From an uncultured Verrucomicrobiota bacterium (GTDB taxonomy: Bacteria > Verrucomicrobiota > Verrucomicrobiia > Opitutales > Intestinicryptomonadaceae), in the NCBI GenBank assembly GCA_949287395.1, contig CASEFZ010000036.1:1-59414 (forward strand): a stretch of 59,414 bases of DNA, written 5' to 3'. A program made the position numbers and the translations under genes. Under the pieces are notes generated by a model that did no database searches, had not been told where the DNA came from, and saw only the letters and a program-made list of their open reading frames with translations. The first letter of the stretch is position 1. Every line of letters starts with the position of its first letter. Positions 25,303 to 32,695 of this stretch are shown in pieces.

Positions 25303-26166
25303 ATGTTTTTCGTTGCGTGCGGGCGCATGTTGGTATTTGATTGGGGCGGAATTTTGGGGCAGATGAACGGCTTGAGGGCAGACTGTGAAAATGTATCCGC
25401 CACATTCAAGGCTAAGGCTTGGCTGGCGTATTCGTTTTTTGCGCTTGCAAGCGCTGTTTTTATGGCATTTTCAGCATTGTTGTCGGCGGTGTTGGCGCCG
25501 TTTGCGGAGACGCGCAGAAGGGTGGTTTCATGGCTGCTGAAAAACATGCTTGGGGCGCTTGTGCTAAAGGGGTTTGTAAGGGCAAAGTGCTATGGGTTGG
25601 AGGTTTTTGGCTCTGCGGAAGCGGCAAAAGGGAAGGGGAAAATATTTGTTTCAAACCATACGTCGATTTTAGACCCGCTGATTTTACTTTCCCTGGTTCC
25701 GAATGCGGGGGTGCTGGTGAAGTCGAGGTACAAATCTTGGCTTGTGGTGCGCTTCCTGATAAAGTGCCTGAACTTTGCGGTTGTGGACGAGCATTCAAAG
25801 GAATCCATAGTTTCGGCGGAAAAGGAAATGGAATCTCTACTCTTGGGCGGCGGAAATGTCATAATATTTCCCGAGGGGACGCGCAGCCCGGACGGAAGAA
25901 TGCGCCAATTTAGGAAATTGGCGTTTAAGCTTGCCAAAAATTTGGACATTCAGGTTGTGCCTGTGGCTGTGCTTTCCAAGTATGCCTTTCTCTCCAAAGG
26001 TGGAAAATGGTTCTACCCCCCGGAGGGCAACATTTTTAAGGTGAAATTTCTCGAGGGCATTTTGCCCAAAAATTTCAAAAGCGCGGCGGAGCTTTCGGAC
26101 GCGACTTTTGACGCAATTTCAAAATCGCTTTCGGAGATGTCGATTAAATGGAGAAAAAAGCAGTGA
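25303..26166 (+). CDS. PlsC-type 1-acylglycerol-phosphate/lipid acyltransferase
   Basis: Predicted 287 residues. I chose ATG 25303, which follows GGAAG by six bases and lies 31 bases after the upstream stop; ATG 25363 is a possible alternative. After one or two hydrophobic segments (residues 35-75) comes the PlsC domain with the catalytic NHTSILD (H-x4-D) and the phosphate-binding FPEGTRS. These enzymes move acyl chains from ACP or CoA to lysophosphatidate or another hydroxyl. The position inside this ACP locus suggests a dedicated acceptor rather than general phospholipid synthesis. The last 19 bases overlap the dehydratase gene, showing tight coupling. Confidence 0.82.
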   Translation: MFFVACGRMLVFDWGGILGQMNGLRADCENVSATFKAKAWLAYSFFALASAVFMAFSALLSAVLAPFAETRRRVVSWLLKNMLGALVLKGFVRAKCYGLEVFGSAEAAKGKGKIFVSNHTSILDPLILLSLVPNAGVLVKSRYKSWLVVRFLIKCLNFAVVDEHSKESIVSAEKEMESLLLGGGNVIIFPEGTRSPDGRMRQFRKLAFKLAKNLDIQVVPVAVLSKYAFLSKGGKWFYPPEGNIFKVKFLEGILPKNFKSAAELSDATFDAISKSLSEMSIKWRKKQ

Positions 26167-26594
26167 AAGAATTTCCCGAGGTTGAAAGTTTATTGCCGCA
26201 CAGGGCGCCGTTTTTATTTGTCGAAAAAATAGTTGAATTCGACGGGCGGAGGGTTGAGGCGTCGTTCCACTTCGACGGAGAGCTTCCTCTTTTTAGGGGG
26301 CATTTTCCCGGCAACCCAATTGTTCCGGGTGTGATTATGGCGGAGGCCCTCGCCCAGACGAGCGGTTTGTTGTTAGCCCTATCCTCCAAAAATGGAGCAG
26401 GAAAAATATTTTATTTGGCATCGAACAATATAAAATTTGTAAAGCTTGTGCGCGCCGGCGAAACTCTTTCCCTGAAATCCGCCCTGGTTAGGGAGTTTAA
26501 TGGGTTGTACAGCTTTTCCGTCGAAGCGCTTTCGGGCGCCGCACAGGTTGCCGCCGGTAGCCTGGTTTTGGCCTCCGGGAAGGAGGGCGCGTGA
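26148..26594 (+). CDS. FabZ-like 3-hydroxyacyl-ACP dehydratase
   Basis: Predicted 148-residue hotdog-fold dehydratase. LLPHRAPFLFVEKI opens the fold, and the active-site His lies in FRGHFPGNPIVPGVIMAEALAQTSG, with the catalytic acid in AEAL. The motif is fully conserved with FabZ, so it should be active, taking 3-hydroxyacyl-ACP to trans-2-enoyl-ACP. It overlaps the acyltransferase gene by 19 bases and the reductase gene by four (GTGA). With the ketoreductase upstream this gives two of the three tailoring steps of a chain-extension cycle; enoyl reductase and ketosynthase are not seen in the window, which would fit an unsaturated product if the ketosynthase is elsewhere. Confidence 0.88.
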   Translation: MEKKAVKEFPEVESLLPHRAPFLFVEKIVEFDGRRVEASFHFDGELPLFRGHFPGNPIVPGVIMAEALAQTSGLLLALSSKNGAGKIFYLASNNIKFVKLVRAGETLSLKSALVREFNGLYSFSVEALSGAAQVAAGSLVLASGKEGA

Positions 26595-27331
26595 AAATAT
26601 TGGTATTGCGCGGCAATCCGAGAAAAGACGGAGTGTCGGAAAAGATAGCCGATATTTTTACGGGCGCCCTCAGGCGCGCCGGCGCGGACGTTGCCGACGT
26701 AAGATTGGCGTCAAAAAAAATCAAACCGTGCGAAGGTTGTTTTTGCTGCGTTGCATCGGGGAAGTGCAAAATAAACGACGACGCCGCGGAAATATTGGAG
26801 GTGCTCGACGAAGCCGACGCGCTTGTGTGCGTGAGCCCGGTTTACTTCTATTCGATGAGCGGATTGCTGAAAAATTTTTTCGACAGGTGCTTTCCGTTTG
26901 TCGAGGGATACTATTTGGACAGATCAAGCGCGTCTTTAAAAAACAGCATGCGCTTTAGTGTAAAAAATAAAAAATTTCTCGCAATAAGCGTGGCCTCCGG
27001 AAGAATGGGCTCTTTTGAGGCGCTTTCGCTGACGTATAAGGTTATGGCTTCGGCCATGGGCTTTGAACTTGTGGCTGATATACGCAGGGGGGAATCTCCG
27101 TATTTTTCCCAACTTTCAATGGGTTCGGTGCGCATAAGGTCAATATTGAAGGCATTTGAGTCTGCCGCAGAAGAGTTTGTCTCAACAGGTTCGGTCTCCG
27201 CGGAAACTGTAGGTATTGCGGAAAGGCCGATAGCCGAAAGCGATTCCGCATATTCAAAACACACGGCCGTATTTTGGAAGTTGAAAAGGAGCGGTTCAGG
27301 GGCGGGGAAATCCGTACGGAAAAAAATTTGA
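26591..27331 (+). CDS. flavodoxin-fold reductase with iron-sulfur-flavoprotein Cys motif
   Basis: Predicted 246 residues. The start is GTG 26591, placed four bases after a perfect AGGAGG and overlapping the dehydratase stop. The N-terminus has the FMN phosphate loop of NADPH-dependent FMN reductases (LRGNPRKDGVSEKIA), and PVYFYSMSGLLKNFFDR is the second flavin contact. Between them is CEGCFCCVASGKC, matching C-x2-C-x2-C-x5-C, the compact motif that binds a 4Fe-4S cluster in iron-sulfur flavoproteins and is also found in many related flavodoxin-family proteins. A likely role is redox tailoring of the lipid product or electron supply. The last 45 residues are poorly conserved and basic. Confidence 0.75.
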   Translation: MKILVLRGNPRKDGVSEKIADIFTGALRRAGADVADVRLASKKIKPCEGCFCCVASGKCKINDDAAEILEVLDEADALVCVSPVYFYSMSGLLKNFFDRCFPFVEGYYLDRSSASLKNSMRFSVKNKKFLAISVASGRMGSFEALSLTYKVMASAMGFELVADIRRGESPYFSQLSMGSVRIRSILKAFESAAEEFVSTGSVSAETVGIAERPIAESDSAYSKHTAVFWKLKRSGSGAGKSVRKKI

Positions 27332-27380
27332 AACAATAGCGCAATGGACTTGTCGCTCGTATTGGAAAGGCGGAGTTAAT

Positions 27381-27647
27381 ATGACAGACAAGCTTAAGGT
27401 TTATTACTGGGACGTATGCCCCCACTGCCACAAAACCATGGATTTTCTGCGCGAAGCGGGAATAGATTTTGAGGCGCTCGACATAGAAAGGCAGCCTCCG
27501 GAGGTCGTAAAAAAAGTTGTCGACGTAAACGGCGGGGAAGATTGGGTTGTGCCGACTCTCGAATACTGCGGGCGCTGGCGCCCGGGGCAGGTGTTTGACA
27601 AAAGGAAGCTTGAGAAAGACCTCAGGGAGTGGGGGCTTATTTCATGA
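27381..27647 (+). CDS. glutaredoxin-like protein
   Basis: Predicted 88-residue thioredoxin-fold protein. The active site CPHC sits near residue 15 after a first strand (KLKVYYWDV), and the cis-proline is in VVPTLEYCGRW. GGAG lies about ten bases before ATG 27381. Length and the VPTL motif fit glutaredoxins or NrdH-like redoxins; the third Cys in the TLEYCGRW region is extra. It comes 49 bases after the flavodoxin-fold reductase and could be its last operon partner, though the gap is wider than elsewhere in the locus. Confidence 0.75.
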   Translation: MTDKLKVYYWDVCPHCHKTMDFLREAGIDFEALDIERQPPEVVKKVVDVNGGEDWVVPTLEYCGRWRPGQVFDKRKLEKDLREWGLIS

Positions 27648-28186
27648 TTCCGCCCACGCGTCCATGCGCGCTGAGGCTGCCGCGGCTGTTCGCGGCCTGC
27701 TAAAGTTCTGCCCTTGGGAACGTCGTTTTTGCGGAATCTCCCTGCGGGGCGGAAAGGCGGTCCGGTTTTCGCCGGATATTGAATGTTAAAGCATCTCCTT
27801 ATTTACTGCGGGGGTAATTTGATATTTAAGCCAGATTGAAGACGACTTTTTTTACCCCGCTTTATAGTGGATGCGCGCGCTTATTTCTTTGCGGCAGCCG
27901 CGTTGTTGCAAAAGGCTGAAATTGCAATTTTCTCGGGAAACTATCGGCCTTGAAATGGGCGGCGTAAAAATCTTTTAGGCGGTGTGCGGCGGAAATATTT
28001 GAATGCGCCGCAAGCTTGTTTTTACCCGCGCAAACTTAAGGCGCACTCCGAAAATTTACACTGCCTGCCGTTAAGTTTTCGACATCAGGGCAAATTCAAG
28101 ATGCCTGCGGCCTTTGCTTGCAAAAATGAGGCTAACTTTTTTGCCCGAAGCAAGCCGCAAGCAAGTCTCTGCCCGCCTTTTGCGGC
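27648..28186. other. intergenic stretch without a convincing gene
   Basis: GCCGCG-GCTGTT-CGCGGC near 27678 forms a short hairpin without a T run. Several frames are open for up to 80 codons, but their products are rich in Pro, Cys, Lys and Arg and have no ribosome site. No RNA fold is recognised. Confidence 0.5.
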
Positions 28187-28223
28187 AAAAAAAAGAGGCC
28201 GCATTGTGCGGTCTCTTTCTTTT
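28187..28223. terminator. bidirectional terminator
   Basis: GAGGCCGCA (28195-28203) pairs with TGCGGTCTC (28207-28215), flanked by eight A residues on the left and TTTCTTTT on the right. It can end the minus-strand isomerase gene, whose stop is 18 bases away, and any plus-strand transcript from the lipid locus. Confidence 0.85.
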
Positions 28224-28240
28224 AACTTAGCCCCAGCGGC

Positions 28241-29116
28241 TTATTTGGAGTAGGAAGCCTTTACGTTCGGATTCTTCAAGAGATAGTCGAGGCTCTTCTT
28301 GACTGTCTCGTCTATAGTTTGCCCCTTGGCGGGCTTTTCAACTTCAACAATGATGTATTCGCAGCCGCTCTTGGCAATGTTCTTGAATATCGAGTTAAAG
28401 TCCATGAAGGTGCTTGCGCCAACTTCGTCTATATCCTTGATGTGCAACAGGCGGAAACGCTTGGGATACTTTTTGAAGTATTCAACCGGATCTACGCCGC
28501 CCTTGCGCGCCCAATAGACATCGAGCTGGAAGAACACGTCTTCGGGGTTGGTATTCTCTATCATGTAGTCGAGCATGGTCTTGCCTTCAACCTTCTTGAA
28601 CTCGTGGGAGTGGTTGTGGTAGCCAAAAGACAAACCGGCCTCTTTGCACTTCTTGCCTATCGCATTGTAGTATTTGCAGATGGTATCAAGCTCTTTGAGC
28701 GTCTTGGGAACGGCAAGAGCCGGATCTACTATATACTTCATGCCAGCCGCCTTGTGCGCCGCAATGAGATCGTCCCACTTGGCCAGCGATTTTGAGAAGT
28801 CTCCGCTTTCCAATTCTTCCTTGGAGAGCTGGATTCTCGTGTGCGAGGAAAGCGGCTCCATTCCTACAGCGTTGCACTTTTTCTTAAATTCGTCCGGGGT
28901 CAGGCCGTAGAATTTTCCGCCGCCGTACCCTGCCGCTTCAACATGGGTATAGCCCATCTTGCCAACCTGGTCTATTGTGGCGTCGCGGTTGTCTTTAAGA
29001 AGACTGCGCACGGAATAGAGCTGAAGTCCAACCTCCTTTTTGGGAGCGGCGGACGCGTTTGTAAACGATACGCACAAGGCCGCGAGTGCGGCAGCAAAAA
29101 ACAATTTCAATTTCAT
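28241..29116 (-). CDS. exported sugar phosphate isomerase/epimerase-like TIM barrel
   Basis: Predicted 291 residues. ATG 29116 gives a signal peptide (MKLKLFFAAALAALCVSFTNASA), so the protein is periplasmic or secreted, unlike most xylose-isomerase-like TIM barrels. The barrel follows: VGLQLYSVRSLLKDN, HVEAAGYGG, SFGYHNHSHEFKK, FFQLDVYWARKGG and LLHIKDIDE, whose His, Asp and Glu residues are the usual divalent-metal ligands. Exported members of this family are common in Bacteroidetes, Planctomycetes and Verrucomicrobia and often act on sugar derivatives; the substrate is unknown. It is a single gene with its own terminator. Confidence 0.82.
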   Translation of the reverse strand: MKLKLFFAAALAALCVSFTNASAAPKKEVGLQLYSVRSLLKDNRDATIDQVGKMGYTHVEAAGYGGGKFYGLTPDEFKKKCNAVGMEPLSSHTRIQLSKEELESGDFSKSLAKWDDLIAAHKAAGMKYIVDPALAVPKTLKELDTICKYYNAIGKKCKEAGLSFGYHNHSHEFKKVEGKTMLDYMIENTNPEDVFFQLDVYWARKGGVDPVEYFKKYPKRFRLLHIKDIDEVGASTFMDFNSIFKNIAKSGCEYIIVEVEKPAKGQTIDETVKKSLDYLLKNPNVKASYSK

Positions 29117-29687
29117 ATTAATTTTAGCGTTGTTAGTTGGCGGCGCCAAAGCCGCGTAATTCGCAGGCAATATTGTCGCCCGCTTCTGAATTGTCAAATT
29201 TTAAAATGGCTTCGTTTTCAGCGCCTATTGCGCAGCTTTTAGATGCGTCAGGCAATGCGCTTTCAAGGGGAGCAAAAATGCGTTGTTTCAAATGAATAAA
29301 AGCATAAAATGTCGGGAAGTTTTTTTGTTGCGGCATTTCTCTTAGAATTTTTTTATATGCCCGCCGGCGCGGCGCTAAATTTGCCATGGTCTGTTTGTAT
29401 TCTGGAAATCGGAATAACCCCGTCCACTGCCGCACGTCGCCCGCGCAGAGCCACAAAGATAAAAGTTTTCGGCCAATGCGGAGGGGGACAAACTTGGTGC
29501 GTTTTGTAAAAACCTGCGCTTTGGGAAAATCTTTTTGGAAATTTAAGGCCTCGGGGGAATGGGCCGCGCAAAGCGCCTACAAACGCGAGGGGCGCATAAA
29601 AATTTGCGCAAATAAAAAAGCGGTTCAGATTTTTTTCGGCGGCGCAAATAAAAAAGTTGTGTGCAAAAATTTTTCGGGACAGGCGGT
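29117..29687. other. intergenic stretch; one short direct repeat
   Basis: Between the isomerase promoter side and the end of mtaB. Open frames of 60-140 codons exist but lack ribosome sites and have erratic composition. The only structure I see is the 15-base direct repeat listed separately. Confidence 0.5.
29606..29656. repeat. pair of 15-base direct repeats
   Basis: GCGCAAATAAAAAAG occurs at 29606-29620 and again at 29642-29656, 36 bases apart start to start, just beyond the 3' end of mtaB. It could be a chance AT-rich duplication or a binding site; no gene start is close enough to make it an obvious operator. Confidence 0.4.
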
Positions 29688-30995
29688 TCAATCTATTTCC
29701 CGCAGGAATTCGGCGTCGATGCGCCCGCCGTCGCCCTGTTTCCCGATAACGGCTTCCACAAGGGCGTTTCTCATGCCGAGCCTTCCCGTAGGAACCCTGC
29801 AGCGCATGTAATTGTCGGACCTGGCATAGTATATTCCTTCGCCGGCGTCATTCTCCAAAAGAAGCCTGCGGGTTTTGCCAAATTGCGCGGCGCAAAATTC
29901 ACGCGAGAGGCGCTCTGAAAGGGCGCGCATTTTTTGCGCCCTTAGGGCGCGAATCTGACATGGAACCTGTCCGTCCATTGCGGTCGCGCGGGTCTTTGGC
30001 CTGGGTGAAAAAGTGAAGGCGTGCAAGTATGAGAACCCGCACGAGGTCGCCTTTGAAAGAGTGTCGAGAAATTCGCGCTCTCCCTCTCCGGGGTGGCCGC
30101 ATATTATGTCCGCGCCTATCGATATGTCGGGGCAGAGGTTTCGCGCGCATTCGACAAGTTTTGTAATCTCATCGGAGGCGTATTTGCGGTTCATGGCGTT
30201 GAGGACGGCATCGTTAAGACTTTGCGCCGATATGTGCATATGCGGGCACAGCTTGTGCGACGGGTCTGCCATGCGCTCTTCCACGGCTTTGAAAGGAAAC
30301 CCGTGCGGCTCTATGCTGCCGATCCTGAACCTCTTTAGCCCGGGAACTGAATTTAGCGCGTCCAATAATCCGACAAGCCCTCCGCATTCGGACTCGAATT
30401 TCGATATGTTTATTCCCGTTACGACAATTTCAGCGACGCCGCGTTCCACCATGTTTTCGGCGTCGGACAATATCTCGGAGAAAACCCTGCTTTTCGGCCT
30501 TCCTCTCAGCCGCGGAATTATGCAGTATGAACACGCGTTGTTGCAGCCGTCCTGAATTTTGAGATTTGTTCTGTCGCCCAAGGGCGAGCTTGCGCAAAGA
30601 GATTCGGACGGCGCAGAAGAAAAAACTTTTTCTTGGGGATAGCGCGCGGCCAAATCCCCAATAACTATATCCGCGGCCGACATCTTCGCCGAGTTTGGGA
30701 CAACCCAACGCACGCCCGGTATGCGCGCCGCGGCCTCAAGGTCGGCTTCGGCACAACAGCCCGTGATGGCCACGGGGGATTCCGGATTCAAGCGGGCAAA
30801 TTGTTTTATTGCCCTCCGCGTCTTCTTCTCGGCAAGAGCCGTAAGCGCGCACGAGTTTAAAATTCCGGCGTCGGCTTTATCGTTCCAGCTTACGGCTGTT
30901 GCGCCAAGCGCCTCAATTCTGTCGCTTAGGGCGAGAGCCTCGAAATGGTTCACCCTGCAACCGAGTGCGAATACTGCAATGCGCAGAGCCTTCAT
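29688..30995 (-). CDS. mtaB: tRNA t6A37 methylthiotransferase MtaB
   Basis: Predicted 435-residue radical SAM enzyme that converts t6A to ms2t6A at position 37 of ANN-decoding tRNAs. ATG 30995 (MKALRIAVFALGCRVNHFE) gives the usual length. The N-terminal methylthiotransferase domain supplies three Cys (ALGCRVN, NSCALT, GCCAE) for one 4Fe-4S cluster, and the radical SAM domain has CNNACSYC for the second. The C-terminal TRAM-like part is short. GCRVN at the N-terminus points to MtaB rather than MiaB. It appears monocistronic, about 80 bases downstream of the small conserved gene on the same strand. Confidence 0.92.
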   Translation of the reverse strand: MKALRIAVFALGCRVNHFEALALSDRIEALGATAVSWNDKADAGILNSCALTALAEKKTRRAIKQFARLNPESPVAITGCCAEADLEAAARIPGVRWVVPNSAKMSAADIVIGDLAARYPQEKVFSSAPSESLCASSPLGDRTNLKIQDGCNNACSYCIIPRLRGRPKSRVFSEILSDAENMVERGVAEIVVTGINISKFESECGGLVGLLDALNSVPGLKRFRIGSIEPHGFPFKAVEERMADPSHKLCPHMHISAQSLNDAVLNAMNRKYASDEITKLVECARNLCPDISIGADIICGHPGEGEREFLDTLSKATSCGFSYLHAFTFSPRPKTRATAMDGQVPCQIRALRAQKMRALSERLSREFCAAQFGKTRRLLLENDAGEGIYYARSDNYMRCRVPTGRLGMRNALVEAVIGKQGDGGRIDAEFLREID

Positions 30996-31075
30996 ACAAA
31001 AAAACGGCGCCGCCCCATGCAAATACAACCCTTTGGGAAAACTTTTTTAGCACATTCGGGGCGTTCGGGAAATTC

Positions 31076-31303
31076 CTATTGTTTTTTAAGCCTTCTTGCC
31101 GCGCGCCACTTGTCGCGGTGGTTCATTATCCAATCCATAAAGGCCTTGTCGTACCCGATGTCGTGCCCGGCCTTTTCGGATTCCAGCCACTTGTGCTTCA
31201 TGATTTCGTCGCGCTCTGCAAGAAATTCCTGGTAGACCAAGGACGAGCGCAGCGACTGGTCTTGAAGCGGAGACTTTCTCTTTACTGTCTTGATTCTTAT
31301 CAT
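31076..31303 (-). CDS. small conserved protein of unknown function
   Basis: Predicted 75 residues if translation begins at 31303 (MIRIKTVKRKSPLQDQSL); upstream in-frame ATGs at 31333 and 31381 would add Phe/Leu-rich residues and seem less likely. The C-terminal half, with LESEKAGHDIGYDKAFMDWI and NHRDKWR, resembles a short region I recall from many bacterial hypothetical proteins, rich in Trp, His and charged residues. There is no signal peptide or known catalytic motif. It lies upstream of mtaB on the same strand and could be co-transcribed. I do not assign a function. Confidence 0.55.
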   Translation of the reverse strand: MIRIKTVKRKSPLQDQSLRSSLVYQEFLAERDEIMKHKWLESEKAGHDIGYDKAFMDWIMNHRDKWRAARRLKKQ

Positions 31304-31412
31304 GCCGAAACAGACTGATTTTAATCTGACCATACCGACTAACAAAAAAAAGTTTTCGCGCAAGTAAATTTCTGTTTCCAAAAAAGGGCAATGTTGTTAA
31401 ATTTGTGCTTCG

Positions 31413-31817
31413 ATGGAAAACGTAAATGATATTCCAATGCCTTTGGCACTCTTGTGTTGCGACACAATCATCACCGACGCCGCAACAGCCAAGAAAACGC
31501 TTGTGGGGATCTTTAACTCTGTAAAGGTGTCGAGATTCCCGCATATAATTCCGCAATTTTTCGTGTTTGCGTCGATAACAAACGCCGAGGGTGAAATTCC
31601 AATATCGGTGCGTTTGTGCTCGTCCGACGGAACCGAGGTATTCAATCTTCCCGGGAAACTTCCGTGCAAGACTCTTTTGGATTCTCCGGAAATGGTTTTT
31701 CAGATACAGAATCTTCCCATTCGTGAGGAGGGGGTGTACTGCCTGGAGCTGCTTGCCGCGGGAAACGTCGTGGCGGCGCGCAATATAACAGTCAAGCTGG
31801 TTCCGCTGAGCAAGTAG
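31413..31817 (+). CDS. DUF6941-like small protein
   Basis: Predicted 134 residues with no signal peptide. The pattern CDTIITDAATAKKTLVGIFN, followed by FPHIIPQFFVFASIT and a run of beta strands (ISVRLCSSDG, MVFQIQNLPI, EGVYCLELLAAGN), matches what I recall of the DUF6941 family, whose members are short all-beta proteins of unknown role. Length fits. It is divergent from the small conserved gene at 31076 and lies upstream of the pilus-like locus, from which it is separated by 110 bases and a candidate promoter, so I do not count it as part of that operon. Confidence 0.6.
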   Translation: MENVNDIPMPLALLCCDTIITDAATAKKTLVGIFNSVKVSRFPHIIPQFFVFASITNAEGEIPISVRLCSSDGTEVFNLPGKLPCKTLLDSPEMVFQIQNLPIREEGVYCLELLAAGNVVAARNITVKLVPLSK

Positions 31818-31891
31818 TGGGGCATATGCGCAGCGAAAAACGCCCTAAAGTCAAGGGAAGGACAAATTTTTTGCGCGCGCGATAAAAAAAC

Positions 31892-31919
31892 TTGAATTAG
31901 GCAGGCTCATATATATAAA
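31892..31919 (+). promoter_or_regulatory. candidate promoter of the pilus-like operon
   Basis: TTGAAT (31892-31897), a 16-base spacer and TATAAA (31914-31919) lie directly before ATG 31928. With normal spacing transcription would begin at about 31926, so the first mRNA would have almost no leader. No ribosome site precedes that ATG, which agrees with a leaderless start. It could still be a chance AT-rich match. Confidence 0.4.
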
Positions 31920-31927
31920 GGTTTCCC

Positions 31928-32617
31928 ATGAAATCCCGTTATTTTCTCTTTTTTACGTTGGCGCTGCTCTTTGCTCTTCCATTTGGAGCACAGGCGCAGT
32001 CGTCAAGGGGCCAGAAGTCAGACCTCGTTTCCATTTCTAAAATAGACTTCAAAAAGCTTCAGAAAAACGACGTGCAGCGCTCCAATGGGCAGTGGATACG
32101 CATAGAAGTTGTTTTAAATGCGACGTCGGACGCGGAAAAGAAGACTTCCAACAACGCGCAGTGGATACGCAATGTTGAGGTGTCGCTTACTTTGGTCTAT
32201 GAAGACAACAAGGACAGCAACAAGTCCAACAAGGAAAAAATTGTCATGCAGGAGACCGTGAAGATATTTGCCCTTGAAGCCGGCAAAGAGACTCCCGTGG
32301 TCTTCTACGTTCCGCCGGAAGCGTATTCGATATACGGTATAAGCAAGGCTGAACCCTTCGCATGGAGCGTGGAGCTTTCGGTTGACGGCACAAAGATTCC
32401 CCTGTCCAGGACCAATTACAAATCGATGCTTTCCCGCAAAATTTGGGGTTCCGGTTCGAATGTTGCAAAGGTGTTGGAAAACTACCAGAAGTTGGTGGAG
32501 TCTTCTGCAAAGGCGAACAAGGGGGTGTTGCTCTCGATGCCCAAGGCGCCGCTTCCGGTGCAACTTTACGAGACGTACAAGGGCAATTCTGTAATGCCCA
32601 CGTATGTTATAGAATAG
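31928..32617 (+). CDS. Amuc_1102-like pilus-associated exported protein
   Basis: Predicted 229 residues with a signal peptide (MKSRYFLFFTLALLFALPFGAQAQ). The mature part is beta-rich with a repeated GQWIRIEVVLNAT/AQWIRNVEVSLTL pattern and ends in LPVQLYETYKGNSVMPTYV. I assign it as the Amuc_1102-type member by its size, export signal and first position in a five-gene order equal to that around Akkermansia Amuc_1102-1098. Its molecular role is not established even in Akkermansia. It is periplasmic or outer-membrane-associated and is 78 bases upstream of the PilM-like gene. Confidence 0.75.
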   Translation: MKSRYFLFFTLALLFALPFGAQAQSSRGQKSDLVSISKIDFKKLQKNDVQRSNGQWIRIEVVLNATSDAEKKTSNNAQWIRNVEVSLTLVYEDNKDSNKSNKEKIVMQETVKIFALEAGKETPVVFYVPPEAYSIYGISKAEPFAWSVELSVDGTKIPLSRTNYKSMLSRKIWGSGSNVAKVLENYQKLVESSAKANKGVLLSMPKAPLPVQLYETYKGNSVMPTYVIE

Positions 32618-32695
32618 TTTTTGAATGTTGTGGATATGGGATTGCAAAATTGCGATCCCGCGTTTGTGTGTCTAATAAAACAAGCTTTAAGGCAA

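Noticed and set aside
22488..27647. Complete aryl-polyene cluster
   Set aside because: There is no ketosynthase, AMP ligase, MMPL exporter or LolA homologue, so only partial resemblance can be claimed.
27984..28253. 89-codon plus-strand frame
   Set aside because: It runs through the bidirectional terminator into the end of the isomerase gene and has no ribosome site.
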